Positions 1-9,768 are shown, numbered from the stretch's first letter. The stretch: DNA of 59,713 nucleotides from Pseudomonadota bacterium (GCA_023393525.1 JAEWKZ010000027.1:1-59713), one strand, 5' to 3'. Notes: generated from the sequence alone by a model not told the origin. Numbers and translations: made by a program.

Positions 1-1655
1 CCGTGGCCACCTCCCAGTTCGAGAAGCGCGGCGTGGCCATCAACGTGCCCGAATGGATCCCGGCCAACTGCATCCAGTGCAACCAGTGCTCCTTCGTCTG
101 CCCGCACGCCGCCATCCTGCCCGTGCTCTTGACCGAAGAGGAAATGGCCGACGCTCCCGAGACCTTTGACACCATCGACGCCATCGGCAAGGAATTCAAG
201 GGCATGAAGTTCCGCATCCAGGTCAACACCCTGGACTGCATGGGCTGCGGCAACTGCGCCGACATCTGTCCGGCCAAGAACACCGCCCTGGTCATGAAGC
301 CCCTGGAAACCCAGACCGGACGCGAAGTGCCCAACTACGACTTCTCGGCCACCGTTCCCTTCAAGGACAACCTGGTTCGCCGCGACACCGTCAAGGGCAG
401 CCAGTTCCAGAAGCCGCTCATGGAATTCTCCGGCGCCTGCGCCGGCTGCGGCGAGACCCCGTACGTCAAGGTGCTGACCCAGCTCTTCGGCGAGCGCATG
501 GTCATCGCCAACGCCACGGGCTGCTCCTCCATCTGGGGCGCTTCCGCGCCGACCACTCCCTACACGGTCAACGCCGAAGGGCATGGGCCGGCCTGGGGCA
601 ACTCCCTGTTCGAGGACGCCGCCGAGTTCGGCTACGGCATCCAGATGGCCTATGCCCAGCGTCAGGCCAAGCTGGCCGACCTGGTCGCCAAGGCACTGGA
701 AGGCGAACTGCCCGAGGACCTGGCCGAAGCCTTCAAGGGTTGGCTGGAAAATCGCGCCAACGCCGAAAAATGCAAGGAATTCGGCGACACGATCACTGAC
801 ATCCTGGCCTTCATGAACCGCGACGAACTGCTCGACGCCATCTACGAGCGCAGCGAGCTGTTCGCCAAGAACTCCTTCTGGATCTTCGGCGGCGACGGAT
901 GGGCCTACGATATCGGCTATGGCGGGCTGGACCATGTTCTGGCCTCTGGCGAAGACATCAACGTTCTGGTGATGGACACGGAAGTGTACTCCAACACTGG
1001 CGGGCAGTCCTCCAAGGCGACCCCGCTTGGCTCCATCGCCAAATTCGCTGCCGCAGGAAAGCGGACAGGGAAGAAGGATCTCGGACGCATGGCCATGAGC
1101 TACGGCTACGTTTACGTGGCCACGGTTTCCATGGGCTACGACAAGCAGCAGCTTCTGAAAGCCTTCCGCGAGGCGGAAGCCTATCCCGGACCGTCCCTGA
1201 TCATTGCCTACGCACCGTGCATCAACCAGGGCCTTCGCAAGGGCATGGGCAAGACCCAGCTCGAGTCGAAGCTGGCCGTGCAGTCCGGCTACTGGCCGCT
1301 GTACCGCTTCAACCCGATGCTCGCGGACGAAGGCAAGAACCCCTTCACCCTGGACTCCAAGGCTCCGGACGGGTCCATCCAGGAATTCCTGGCCAGCGAA
1401 AACAGGTACGCCTTGCTCGAAAAGATCGCGCCCGAAGACTCCAAGCGTCTGCGCACCCAGATCGAGCGAGACTATCTGCAGCGTTTCGAGATGTACGATT
1501 ACCTCTCCAAGCAGGTTCCATCGACGGCAAAAGCGGCTTCCGCTCCCGTCGCCGGATCCGCTCCGGGCGAGGGTTGTACATTGACGGCGACGGCGGAGCA
1601 TTCGGGGGCCAACAAGCCTGCCGAGCCCTGCGATGACGGCCGCGCCGGCAAATAG
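1..1655 (+). CDS. por: Pyruvate:ferredoxin oxidoreductase, C-terminal part (5' truncated by window edge)
   Basis: Oxidatively decarboxylates pyruvate to acetyl-CoA and CO2, passing electrons to ferredoxin in the cytoplasm. Only about the last 550 residues of an enzyme usually near 1200 residues are present; the reading frame is open from the window edge (codons in phase with base 3), so the start lies upstream. Visible are two 4Fe-4S motifs (CIQCNQCSFVCP and CMGCGNCADICP), the proximal cluster motif CAGCGETPY, and the thiamine diphosphate site GDGWAYDIGYGG with DTEVYSNTGGQSS. The C-terminus carries an extra tail with two cysteines 18 positions apart (GEGC and AEPC). The Desulfovibrio africanus enzyme has a comparable tail whose disulfide protects against oxygen, so this tail may do the same. 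It is the first gene of the lactate-to-acetate cluster that follows. Confidence 0.96.
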   Translation, partial: VATSQFEKRGVAINVPEWIPANCIQCNQCSFVCPHAAILPVLLTEEEMADAPETFDTIDAIGKEFKGMKFRIQVNTLDCMGCGNCADICPAKNTALVMKPLETQTGREVPNYDFSATVPFKDNLVRRDTVKGSQFQKPLMEFSGACAGCGETPYVKVLTQLFGERMVIANATGCSSIWGASAPTTPYTVNAEGHGPAWGNSLFEDAAEFGYGIQMAYAQRQAKLADLVAKALEGELPEDLAEAFKGWLENRANAEKCKEFGDTITDILAFMNRDELLDAIYERSELFAKNSFWIFGGDGWAYDIGYGGLDHVLASGEDINVLVMDTEVYSNTGGQSSKATPLGSIAKFAAAGKRTGKKDLGRMAMSYGYVYVATVSMGYDKQQLLKAFREAEAYPGPSLIIAYAPCINQGLRKGMGKTQLESKLAVQSGYWPLYRFNPMLADEGKNPFTLDSKAPDGSIQEFLASENRYALLEKIAPEDSKRLRTQIERDYLQRFEMYDYLSKQVPSTAKAASAPVAGSAPGEGCTLTATAEHSGANKPAEPCDDGRAGK

Positions 1656-1665
1656 GTAAAGGCAA

Positions 1666-1706
1666 GCCGCCGGCCTGAGAGGGTGGGGTCCCATTCGGGC
1701 CGGCGG
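1666..1706 (+). terminator. Intercistronic hairpin between por and lactate permease
   Basis: GCCGCCGGCC at 1666-1675 pairs with GGCCGGCGG at 1698-1706. No T-run follows, so this could be a processing or mRNA-stability hairpin, or a weak attenuator that lets downstream genes be expressed differently from por. Confidence 0.45.
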
Positions 1707-1735
1707 TCCATTCATCAGTTTTATTGGAGGGAGAT

Positions 1736-3448
1736 ATGTCAATTTCTGTCTTGGCAATGGTGGCTTTGCTGCCCATCCTGGTTGCTCTCGTCCTGATGGT
1801 CGGCATGCGCTGGCCGTCGACGAAAGCCATGCCTTTGGCGTGGCTCGTGTGTGCTCTCGGCGCCATCGGCGCATGGAACCTGCCCGCCGGTTACGTCGCG
1901 GCTCTTTCCCTGCAGGGTATCGTGATCGCTATCGGCGTTCTGATCATCGTCTTCGGCGCCATCATCATCCTGTACACCCTGAAGTATTCGGGTGGCATGG
2001 AAACCATCCAGTACGGGATGCAGAACATCAGCCGTGACAAGCGCATCCAGGCCATCATCATCGGCTACATGTTCGCGGCCTTCATCGAAGGCGCGGCCGG
2101 TTTCGGAACGCCCGCCGCCCTGGCCGCTCCGCTGCTCTTGTCCCTGGGCTTCCCGCCCCTGGCCGCCGCGGTCATCTGCCTTGTCTTCAACTCCTTCCCC
2201 GTATCTTTCGGCGCGGTCGGAACGCCCATTCTGGTCGGCCTGAAGTTCCTCGGACCGTTGGCCAACGGCGCGGTCGAAGCCGGCACCGTCGGTCTGAACT
2301 TCACCGACTTCGGTTCCTTCGCCAAGGTCATCGGCCAGTGGGCGACCATCATGCACGGGCCCATGATCTTCATCCTGCCCATCTTCATGCTCGGCTTCCT
2401 GACCCGCTTCTTCGGCAAGAACAAGTCCTGGAGCGAAGGTTTCGCCGCCTGGCAGTTCTGCATTTTCGCCGCCGTGGCTTTCATCGTTCCCTACCTGACC
2501 TTCGCCTGGCTGGTCGGACCTGAATTCCCGTCCCTGATCGGTGGCCTGGTTGGTCTGGGTATCATCGTGGCCGGCGCCAAGGCCGGTTTCTGCGTGCCCA
2601 AGGATTCCTGGGATTTCGGCCCGCAGTCCACTTGGGACGCTGAATGGACCGGCACCATCGCCACTGCCACCAGCACCGAGTTCAAGCCCCACATGAGCCA
2701 GTTCAAGGCATGGCTGCCCTACATCCTCATCGGCGCCATCCTGGTCGTGACCCGTATCCCCGAACTGGGCCTCAAGGGCATCCTGGCCGCCCAGAAGATT
2801 CCTTTCAATGATATCCTGGGTTATGCTGGCGTGTCCGCCTCCATTGATTACCTGTACCTGCCCGGCACCATTCCCTTCATGCTGGTCGCCATCCTGACCA
2901 TCCTGATCCACGGCATGAAGGGCGAGGCCGTCAAGCAGGCCTGGACCGAATCCTTCGTCAAGATGAAGGCCCCGACCATCGCGCTTTTCGCCGCCGTGGC
3001 CCTGGTTTCCATCTTCCGCGGTTCCGGCGTGGCCGATATCGCACTGAATCCCAACAGCTATCCCTCCATGCCCCTGGCCATGGCCAAGACCGTCGCCGCC
3101 TTCGCCGGCAACGCCTGGCCCATGCTGGCCTCCTATGTCGGCGGCCTCGGCGCCTTCATCACCGGCTCCAACACGGTCTCCGACCTTCTGTTCGCCGAAT
3201 TCCAGTGGGGCGTGGCCCAGCAGCTTGAATTGCCCCGTCAGATCATCGTGGCCGCCCAGGTCGTCGGTGGCGCCATGGGCAACATGGTCTGCATCCACAA
3301 CATCGTGGCTGTCTGCGCCGTGACCGGCCTCATCGGCCGCGAAGGCATGATCCTGAAGCGCACTTTCTGGCCCTTCCTGATCTACGGCATTGTCGTAGGC
3401 ATCATAGCCAGCTTGATGAGCTTCGTCTTCCTGCCGCACCTGTTCTAA
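1736..3448 (+). CDS. lctP: L-lactate permease (LctP/LldP family)
   Basis: Inner-membrane transporter importing lactate (and glycolate) with protons. The 570-residue product is almost entirely hydrophobic, with a dozen or more membrane segments, and has the family's glycine-rich stretches such as EGAAGFGTPAA and ITGSNTVSDLLF. The ATG at 1736 is chosen because GGAGG (1727-1731) lies 4 bases upstream; a TTG further upstream at 1724 would sit before the ribosome site. Placed between pyruvate:ferredoxin oxidoreductase and the lactate dehydrogenase genes, it supplies the substrate of the pathway. Length and order match the organic acid oxidation region of Desulfovibrio. Confidence 0.96.
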   Translation: MSISVLAMVALLPILVALVLMVGMRWPSTKAMPLAWLVCALGAIGAWNLPAGYVAALSLQGIVIAIGVLIIVFGAIIILYTLKYSGGMETIQYGMQNISRDKRIQAIIIGYMFAAFIEGAAGFGTPAALAAPLLLSLGFPPLAAAVICLVFNSFPVSFGAVGTPILVGLKFLGPLANGAVEAGTVGLNFTDFGSFAKVIGQWATIMHGPMIFILPIFMLGFLTRFFGKNKSWSEGFAAWQFCIFAAVAFIVPYLTFAWLVGPEFPSLIGGLVGLGIIVAGAKAGFCVPKDSWDFGPQSTWDAEWTGTIATATSTEFKPHMSQFKAWLPYILIGAILVVTRIPELGLKGILAAQKIPFNDILGYAGVSASIDYLYLPGTIPFMLVAILTILIHGMKGEAVKQAWTESFVKMKAPTIALFAAVALVSIFRGSGVADIALNPNSYPSMPLAMAKTVAAFAGNAWPMLASYVGGLGAFITGSNTVSDLLFAEFQWGVAQQLELPRQIIVAAQVVGGAMGNMVCIHNIVAVCAVTGLIGREGMILKRTFWPFLIYGIVVGIIASLMSFVFLPHLF

Positions 3449-3456
3449 GATGCCAG

Positions 3457-3500
3457 GCGGTCCCGAAAGTTCGCGCAAGGCTTTCGGGACCGCGTTTCTT
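3457..3500 (+). terminator. Perfect hairpin after lactate permease
   Basis: A 13-bp perfect stem (3457-3469 with 3481-3493) is followed by GTTTCTT. It resembles a leaky intrinsic terminator inside the operon, 36 bases before the next gene, and could reduce expression of the dehydrogenase genes relative to the permease. Confidence 0.6.
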
Positions 3501-3535
3501 GAGAATCCGTAAGAATCTCACGCAAGGAGAGAATA

Positions 3536-4924
3536 ATGATTTCGAAGAGTCTGCTCACTGAGTTCACAAACCTGCTGGGCAAGGATAACGTCCTCGACAG
3601 CGAGTCCGACCGGCACTCCTATTCATACGATGCCGCAGTGCTTGACGCGGTCATCCCGGAGCTGGTTCTGCGTCCGACAAACAGCGAGCAGCTGGGCAGA
3701 ACCGTGGCGCTGTGCAACGAGAACAAGCTGCCCATGACCGTGCGCGGCGCCGGCACCAACCTGAGCGGCGGCACCATTCCCACCAAGGAGCATGGCGTGG
3801 TCATTCTGACCAACGGCCTCAACAAAATTTTGGAAATCAACGAACAGGACCTCTACGCCGTGGTCCAGCCCGGCGTGGTCACCGCCAAGTTCGCGGCTGA
3901 AGTTGCCAAGCGCGGCCTGTTCTATCCGCCGGATCCGGGTTCCCAGGCTGTTTCCACCCTGGGCGGCAACGTCAGCGAGAACGCCGGCGGCCTGCGCGGA
4001 CTCAAATACGGCGTGACCAAAGACTATGTCATGGGCGTCAATTTCTGGAACGCCGAGGGCGAATACGTCAAATCCGGCGGCAAGACCGTCAAATGCGTCA
4101 CGGGCCTCAACATCGCCCAGCTCATGGTCGGTTCCGAAGGCACGCTTGGCGTTTTCGATGAAATCATCCTCAAGCTCGTTCCGCCGCCGGTCGCCTCCAA
4201 GGCCATGCTCGCCGAATTCGACGACATCGCCAAGGCTTCCGAAACGGTCGCGGCCATCATCGCCAACAAGATCGTACCCTGCACCCTTGAGCTTCTGGAC
4301 AATGCGACCATCAACTACGTTGAAGACTTCACCAAGGCCGGCCTGCCCCGCGACGCCGCCGCCATTCTGCTGATCGAGGTCGACGGCGGGCACATCGCCC
4401 TGGTCGAGGACGACGCCGAGAAGGTGGTCGAGATCTGCAAGAAGAACGGCGCCCGCCGCGTGCAGATGGCCAAGGACGCCGCCGAGAAGAACAAGCTCTG
4501 GGAAGCCCGCCGCAACGCCTTGCCCGCTCTGGCCCGCGCGCGTCCGACCACGGTTCTGGAAGACGCCACCGTGCCGCGCAGCCAGATCCCGGCCATGATC
4601 ACGGCCATCAACAACATCGGCGCCAAGTACAAGCTGCAGATCGGCACCTTCGGCCATGCCGGCGACGGCAACCTGCATCCGACCATCCTGACCGACAAGC
4701 GCGACAAGGAGGAATTCCATCGCGTGGAGCAGGCCGTGGACGAGATCTTCGACGTGGCCCTGTCCCTGGGCGGCACCCTGTCCGGCGAGCACGGCATCGG
4801 CACCGCCAAGTCCAAGTGGCTGGAAAAGGAAACCTCCAAGGCGACCATCATCTACTCACGCAGGCTCAAGAAAGCGGTGGACCCCAACTACCTGCTCAAT
4901 CCCGGCAAAATCATCGGAGGCTAG
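3536..4924 (+). CDS. FAD-linked lactate/glycolate dehydrogenase (GlcD/Dld family)
   Basis: Oxidises lactate (probably the D isomer) to pyruvate using FAD, passing electrons to the Fe-S protein encoded next. The 462-residue protein has an N-terminal FAD-binding type 4 domain with VRGAGTNLSGG near residue 63 and GGNVSENAGG near residue 142, and the C-terminal FAD-oxidase domain with GTFGHAGDGNLHP and GEHGIGTAK. The ATG follows AAGGAGAG with good spacing. Only two bases separate it from the following gene, so the two are translationally linked. The family includes glycolate and hydroxyacid oxidases; the lactate assignment comes from the flanking permease and pyruvate oxidoreductase genes. Confidence 0.93.
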   Translation: MISKSLLTEFTNLLGKDNVLDSESDRHSYSYDAAVLDAVIPELVLRPTNSEQLGRTVALCNENKLPMTVRGAGTNLSGGTIPTKEHGVVILTNGLNKILEINEQDLYAVVQPGVVTAKFAAEVAKRGLFYPPDPGSQAVSTLGGNVSENAGGLRGLKYGVTKDYVMGVNFWNAEGEYVKSGGKTVKCVTGLNIAQLMVGSEGTLGVFDEIILKLVPPPVASKAMLAEFDDIAKASETVAAIIANKIVPCTLELLDNATINYVEDFTKAGLPRDAAAILLIEVDGGHIALVEDDAEKVVEICKKNGARRVQMAKDAAEKNKLWEARRNALPALARARPTTVLEDATVPRSQIPAMITAINNIGAKYKLQIGTFGHAGDGNLHPTILTDKRDKEEFHRVEQAVDEIFDVALSLGGTLSGEHGIGTAKSKWLEKETSKATIIYSRRLKKAVDPNYLLNPGKIIGG

Positions 4925-4926
4925 TC

Positions 4927-6219
4927 ATGACTGCAGACGTTCATCAGCTGGCCAAGATGCTGCACGAACTCGACGACCAGATGGTCGCGTGCATGAAGTG
5001 CGGCATGTGCCAGGCCGTTTGTCCGGTGTTTGCCGAAACCATGAACGAGGGTGACGTGGCGCGCGGCAAGATCGCGCTCCTCGAAAACCTTTCGCATGAG
5101 ATGATCAAGGACCCCGAGGGCGTTCAGAACAAGCTCAACATGTGCCTGTTGTGCGGGTCCTGCGCCGCCAACTGCCCAAGCGGCGTCAAGGTGCTCGACA
5201 TCTTCCTCAAAGCCCGTGTCATCGTGAATACCTACATGGGCCTGCCCGCCGTCAAGAAGGTCATCTTCCAGGGCCTTTTGACCAAGCCGGCGCTCTTCAA
5301 CTCGGTCCTGGACGTGGCTTCCAAGTTCCAGGGCGTGTTCACCAAGACGGCGAGCGATGTCATCGGCTCTTCCTGTTCGCGCATCGTCAACGCGCCGGTC
5401 ATCGGCGAGCGGCACTTCATGCCCCTGGCCAAGAAGCCCCTGCGCAAGCTGGAACCGTCCCTGAACACCCGCCCCGGCAAGGGCGGCTACCGCGTAGCCT
5501 TCTTCCCCGGCTGCGTCATCGACAAGATCTACCCCAAGGTGGGACAGGCCGTCCTGAAGGCGCTGCGCCACCACGAGATCGGCATCTACATGCCGGCAGG
5601 GCAGTGCTGTTGCGGCATCCCGGCGCTGGCCTCCGGGGACAAGGACTCCTTCGACAAGCTCGTGCTGCGCAACCTGGAGCTTTTCGAAAAGGAGAACTTC
5701 GACTATCTGCTCACGGCCTGCGCCACCTGCACGGCGACCATGCACGAACTGTGGCCGCTGATGTCCGGAGACAAGACCCAGAGCATGCAGGAACGCATCG
5801 CGGCCCTGTCCGCCAAGGTCATGGACGTGAACCAGTTCATGGTCGACGTGCTCAAGGTGTCCATGCCCGTCGAGGGACACGGGACCAAGGTCACGTACCA
5901 CGATCCCTGCCACCTCAAGAAATCCATGAAGGTTTCCGAGCAGCCGCGCGCCCTGCTCAAAAGCAACCCCAACGTGGAATTCGTGGAAATGTCCGATGCC
6001 GACCGCTGCTGTGGTTGCGGCGGCAGCTTCAACCTCCAGCACTATGATGTCTCCAAGCAGATCGGCACGATGAAGCGCGACAACATCGTCGCTTCCGGCG
6101 CCCAGGTCGTGGCCACGGGTTGCCCGGCCTGCATGATGCAGATCTCCGACATGCTGTCCCAGAACAAGGACAACGTCGCGGTCAAGCACGTCATGGAAAT
6201 CTACGCGGAAACGCTTTGA
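4927..6219 (+). CDS. Fe-S electron-transfer subunit of lactate/glycolate oxidation (GlcF/LldE-like)
   Basis: A 430-residue (Fe-S) protein expected to accept electrons from the neighbouring FAD dehydrogenase and pass them to the membrane quinone or cytochrome pool. It has two N-terminal ferredoxin motifs (CMKCGMCQAVCP and CLLCGSCAANCP) and two cysteine-rich CCG domains (FFPGC with QCCCGIPA; HDPCH with RCCGCGGSF). The ATG at 4927 begins two bases after the dehydrogenase stop codon; an upstream in-frame start at 4816 would lie inside that gene and is rejected. It is the last gene before a strong terminator. Confidence 0.92.
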   Translation: MTADVHQLAKMLHELDDQMVACMKCGMCQAVCPVFAETMNEGDVARGKIALLENLSHEMIKDPEGVQNKLNMCLLCGSCAANCPSGVKVLDIFLKARVIVNTYMGLPAVKKVIFQGLLTKPALFNSVLDVASKFQGVFTKTASDVIGSSCSRIVNAPVIGERHFMPLAKKPLRKLEPSLNTRPGKGGYRVAFFPGCVIDKIYPKVGQAVLKALRHHEIGIYMPAGQCCCGIPALASGDKDSFDKLVLRNLELFEKENFDYLLTACATCTATMHELWPLMSGDKTQSMQERIAALSAKVMDVNQFMVDVLKVSMPVEGHGTKVTYHDPCHLKKSMKVSEQPRALLKSNPNVEFVEMSDADRCCGCGGSFNLQHYDVSKQIGTMKRDNIVASGAQVVATGCPACMMQISDMLSQNKDNVAVKHVMEIYAETL

Positions 6220-6227
6220 CGAGTCGG

Positions 6228-6272
6228 GGCGTCGATGCCGGGGCTTCCGCCTCCGCGTCGACGCCTTTTTGA
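6228..6272 (+). terminator. Intrinsic terminator after the lactate oxidation genes
   Basis: GGCGTCGA (6228-6235) pairs with TCGACGCC (6258-6265), directly followed by TTTTT. This separates the por-lctP-dehydrogenase unit from pta-ackA, which must then have its own promoter in 6273-6429. Confidence 0.85.
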
Positions 6273-6429
6273 TCTTTTCAGCAGCTGGTTGAAATTTCGT
6301 TAAAAAAAAGTCATTGACTAATCAGTCTCTTTTTTTCACAAAACAACGGATTGGGTAACCAACCAATTTAACGAGTCGCCGTGTGACGCACGGTGCGTGT
6401 CGGAAAAAACCGGCTTTCAAGGAAGCACT

Positions 6430-8532
6430 ATGGCCAGAAATCTCTACATCACGGCAACGGAATCTCGGAGCGGAAAATCAGCCATCGTTCTGGGCGTCAT
6501 GCAAATGCTCCTGCGCGACATCCGCCGGGTCGGTTTTTTCAGACCCATCATCAACGATGTGCCCGATCGCAAGGATCACGATATCGATCTTGTCCTGTCC
6601 CAGTTCTACCTGGGCTTGCAGTACAACGAGACCTACGCCCTGACCATGCGTCAGGCCAAGGAGCTGGTCAACGCGGGCCAGCATTCCCTGCTCATCGAAA
6701 AGGTCATCAACAAATACAAGGAGCTGGAGAGCAAGTGCGATTTCGTGCTGCTTGAAGGCACGGATTTCGAAGGCACGAGCCCCGCGTTCGAGTTCGACAT
6801 CAACGCCGACATCGCCGCCAACCTGGGCAGCCCGCTCCTGGTCATCTCCAACGCCTGCCAGAAGACCGAGCACGAGATCATAAGTTCCACCAAGCTGGCG
6901 GTGGAATCCTTTGCCGACAAGGCCGTGGACATCCTGGGCGTGGTCATCAACCGCACCGACGTTCCGGACCGCGAAGCGCTGCGCATCGCGCTCAAGAAAT
7001 CCATGAACAAGCCCGACACCCTGCTTTACATCATCCCCGAGGTGGCCATCCTGGGCAAGCCCACGGTGGGAGACGTCATGAAGTGGGTGGGCGCGGAAGT
7101 GCTCTACGGCAAGGAGAATCTGGGCGGGCAGGTCGACGACATCGTCGTGGCCGCCATGCAGATCGAAAATTTCCTGAACTACATCGAGCGCGGCAGCCTC
7201 GTGGTCACGCCCGGCGACCGTTCGGACATCGTGGTCAGCAGCCTGGCCTCGCGGCAGTCGTCGTCCTATCCGGACATCGCCGGCATCCTGCTGACCGGCG
7301 GCATCCGCCCCGGTAAGAGCGTGGATCGGCTCATCGAGGGCTGGACAGGCGTGCCCGTGCCGGTTCTCCTGGGCAAGGAAGCCACCTTCCAGACCGCGCG
7401 CCGTCTCTACAACATGTACGGCAAGATCGAGCCGGGCGACCAGAAGAAGATCGCCTCGGCCCTGGGCGTGTTCGAGGAGAACGTGGCCACGGACGAATTG
7501 CGCCAGCGCCTCGACACCCGCAAATCGACCAAGGTCACTCCGCAGATGTTCGAATACGGGCTCATCGAAAAGGCCAAGAAGCACCGTCAGCACATCGTGC
7601 TTCCCGAAGGCAGCGATGACCGCATCCTGCGCGCCGCCGACATCCTGCTGCGCCGCGGCGTGGTGGACCTGACGATTCTGGGCGATCCCAAGTCCATCGC
7701 CTCCATGACGTCGCAGCTCGGGCTCAGCCTGACCGGCGTGAACATCGTCAATCCGGTCGCGTCCCCCGACTACGCCGACTATGTTTCCACCTTCATGGAA
7801 CTGCGCAAGAAGAAGGGCGTTTCCAAGGAAGTGGCCTGCGACTGCATGGTCGACCCGACCTACTACGGCACCATGATGGTCTTCAAGGGCCAGGCCGACG
7901 GCATGGTCTCCGGCGCCATCAACACCACGGCCCACACCATCCGTCCGGCCTTCCAGATCATCAAGACCAAGCCCGGCGCGTCCATCGTGTCCAGCGTGTT
8001 CCTGATGTGCCTGAAGGACCGCGTGCTGGTCTTCGGCGACTGCGCCGTGAATCCGAACCCGACCGCGCAGCAGCTGGCCGAGATTGCCATCAGCTCCGCC
8101 GAGACGGCCCGCATCTTCGGCGTCGACCCGCGCGTGGCCATGCTGTCCTATTCCACCGGTGACTCCGGCGCCGGCGGCGACGTGGACGTGGTCATCGAAG
8201 CCACCCGCATCGCCCGCGAAATGGCCCCGAACCTGATGCTTGAAGGCCCGTTGCAGTACGACGCGGCCATCGATCCGGACGTGGGCGCCAAGAAGCTGCC
8301 CGGAAGCCAGGTCGCTGGCCGGGCCACGGTCTTCATCTTCCCCGATCTGAACACCGGCAACAACACCTACAAGGCCGTGCAGCGCGCTGCCAACGCCGTG
8401 GCCATCGGTCCGGTCCTGCAGGGCCTCAACAAGCCCGTCAACGACCTGAGCCGAGGCTGCACCGTTCCCGATATCGTCAACACCGTGGCCATCACGGCCA
8501 TTCAGGCCCAGGCCGAAAAAGGTTTAATATAG
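6430..8532 (+). CDS. pta: Phosphate acetyltransferase (long, two-domain type)
   Basis: Converts acetyl-CoA and phosphate to acetyl phosphate, linking pyruvate oxidation to substrate-level ATP synthesis. The 700-residue protein is the long form: an N-terminal P-loop-like regulatory domain (TATESRSGKSAI near residue 8), a central DRTGG-type domain, and a C-terminal phosphotransacetylase domain starting near residue 385 (KHRQHIVLPEGSDDRIL, YSTGDSGAGGDVD). ATG 6430 is preceded by AAGGAAG at a 4-base spacing; an upstream GTG at 6397 lacks such a site. Acetate kinase follows after 10 bases, so the two are co-transcribed. The 157 bases upstream, after the terminator, contain TTGACT near 6315 as a possible -35 element. 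Confidence 0.96.
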   Translation: MARNLYITATESRSGKSAIVLGVMQMLLRDIRRVGFFRPIINDVPDRKDHDIDLVLSQFYLGLQYNETYALTMRQAKELVNAGQHSLLIEKVINKYKELESKCDFVLLEGTDFEGTSPAFEFDINADIAANLGSPLLVISNACQKTEHEIISSTKLAVESFADKAVDILGVVINRTDVPDREALRIALKKSMNKPDTLLYIIPEVAILGKPTVGDVMKWVGAEVLYGKENLGGQVDDIVVAAMQIENFLNYIERGSLVVTPGDRSDIVVSSLASRQSSSYPDIAGILLTGGIRPGKSVDRLIEGWTGVPVPVLLGKEATFQTARRLYNMYGKIEPGDQKKIASALGVFEENVATDELRQRLDTRKSTKVTPQMFEYGLIEKAKKHRQHIVLPEGSDDRILRAADILLRRGVVDLTILGDPKSIASMTSQLGLSLTGVNIVNPVASPDYADYVSTFMELRKKKGVSKEVACDCMVDPTYYGTMMVFKGQADGMVSGAINTTAHTIRPAFQIIKTKPGASIVSSVFLMCLKDRVLVFGDCAVNPNPTAQQLAEIAISSAETARIFGVDPRVAMLSYSTGDSGAGGDVDVVIEATRIAREMAPNLMLEGPLQYDAAIDPDVGAKKLPGSQVAGRATVFIFPDLNTGNNTYKAVQRAANAVAIGPVLQGLNKPVNDLSRGCTVPDIVNTVAITAIQAQAEKGLI

Positions 8533-8542
8533 CGAGGTTGTT

Positions 8543-9748
8543 ATGAAAATATTTGTCGTCAATTCCGGGAGCTCCTCCCTCAAATACCAGCTTCTCGACA
8601 TGGAAAGCGGGGCGGTCATGGCCACCGGCCTGGTGGAGCGCATCGGCGACGCCATGGGCAAGGTCAGCCAGAAGAACTGGCCCGGGGCCGATCGTGAAAC
8701 CGAAGTGGAGCGCGAAGTCGCCTTCCCCAATCACCGTGCGGCCATGCTCACCGTGGTGGAACTGGTCGCCGGTGCAGAGACCGGCGTCATCGCCTCGACC
8801 TCCGAGATCGACGCCATCGGGCACCGCGTGGTGCAGGGCGGCGAGACCCTGTTTGAGAGCACGCTCATCGACGACGACGTGGTCGAGAAGATCCGCGAGA
8901 ACTGCCATCTCTCTCCCTTGCACAATCCGGCCAACCTGGTCGGCATCGAGGTGGCCCGCGAACTCTTCGCCGGAGTGCCGCAGGTGGCCGTGTTCGATAC
9001 CGAATTCCACCAGACCATGCCCGCCGAAGCCTTCATGTATCCGATCCCGTACAAATTGTACGAGGAGCTTAAAATCCGTCGCTACGGCTTCCACGGCACC
9101 TCGCACCGCTACGTGGCGCAGCAGGCCGCGGCCATGCTCGGCAAGGCCGAGAACGAGGTCAACCTGGTCACCCTGCACCTGGGCAACGGCTGCAGCATGG
9201 CCGCCGTGCGCGGCGGCAAGTGCATCGACACCTCCATGGGCCTGACCCCCTTGGCCGGCGTGATGATGGGCACCCGCAGCGGCGACATCGACCCGGCCAT
9301 CATTCCCTTTCTGATGAAGGAGAAAGGGCTGAACATGGGCGAGATCGACGACATTTTGAACAAGCAGAGCGGCCTCAAGGGCATCTGCGGCATGAACGAC
9401 ATGCGCGACATCCATGCCGCGGCCGAGAAGGGCGACAAGAAGGCCGCCCTGGCCGTGGACATGTTCGTCTACCGCATCAAGAAATACATCGGCGCCTACT
9501 ACGCCGTGACCGGTCCCCTGGACGCCCTGGTCTTCACCGCCGGCATCGGCGAGAATGACGAGATCGTCCGCGCCCGCGTCTGCGCGAATCTGGAACATCT
9601 GGGCATCAGCATCGATACCGCCCGCAACGCGGGCCGCAAGAAAGCCGCCACCGCCGTGCACGCCGACGGCAGCAAGGTCGCCATCCTCGTCATCCCCACC
9701 AACGAGGAGCTGGCCATCGCCAAGGCCACCGTCAGCGTCCTGAAATAA
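8543..9748 (+). CDS. ackA: Acetate kinase
   Basis: Transfers the phosphate of acetyl phosphate to ADP, giving acetate and ATP; this is the ATP-yielding end of incomplete lactate oxidation. The 401-residue protein is normal length and shows the kinase signature VVNSGSSSLKY at its start, the catalytic RYGFHGTSHRYV region near residue 177, LHLGNGCS, and the C-terminal FTAGIGEND. The ATG follows GAGG with a 5-base gap. It closes the pta-ackA unit. Confidence 0.97.
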   Translation: MKIFVVNSGSSSLKYQLLDMESGAVMATGLVERIGDAMGKVSQKNWPGADRETEVEREVAFPNHRAAMLTVVELVAGAETGVIASTSEIDAIGHRVVQGGETLFESTLIDDDVVEKIRENCHLSPLHNPANLVGIEVARELFAGVPQVAVFDTEFHQTMPAEAFMYPIPYKLYEELKIRRYGFHGTSHRYVAQQAAAMLGKAENEVNLVTLHLGNGCSMAAVRGGKCIDTSMGLTPLAGVMMGTRSGDIDPAIIPFLMKEKGLNMGEIDDILNKQSGLKGICGMNDMRDIHAAAEKGDKKAALAVDMFVYRIKKYIGAYYAVTGPLDALVFTAGIGENDEIVRARVCANLEHLGISIDTARNAGRKKAATAVHADGSKVAILVIPTNEELAIAKATVSVLK

Positions 9749-9768
9749 GAACGTCCCTCCCCCCTCCT

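Noticed and set aside
1739..3478. 579-codon minus-strand open frame opposite the lactate permease
   Set aside because: A shadow of the GC-rich permease gene: Gly/Asp/His-rich, with no domain, while the plus strand has clear family motifs and a ribosome site.
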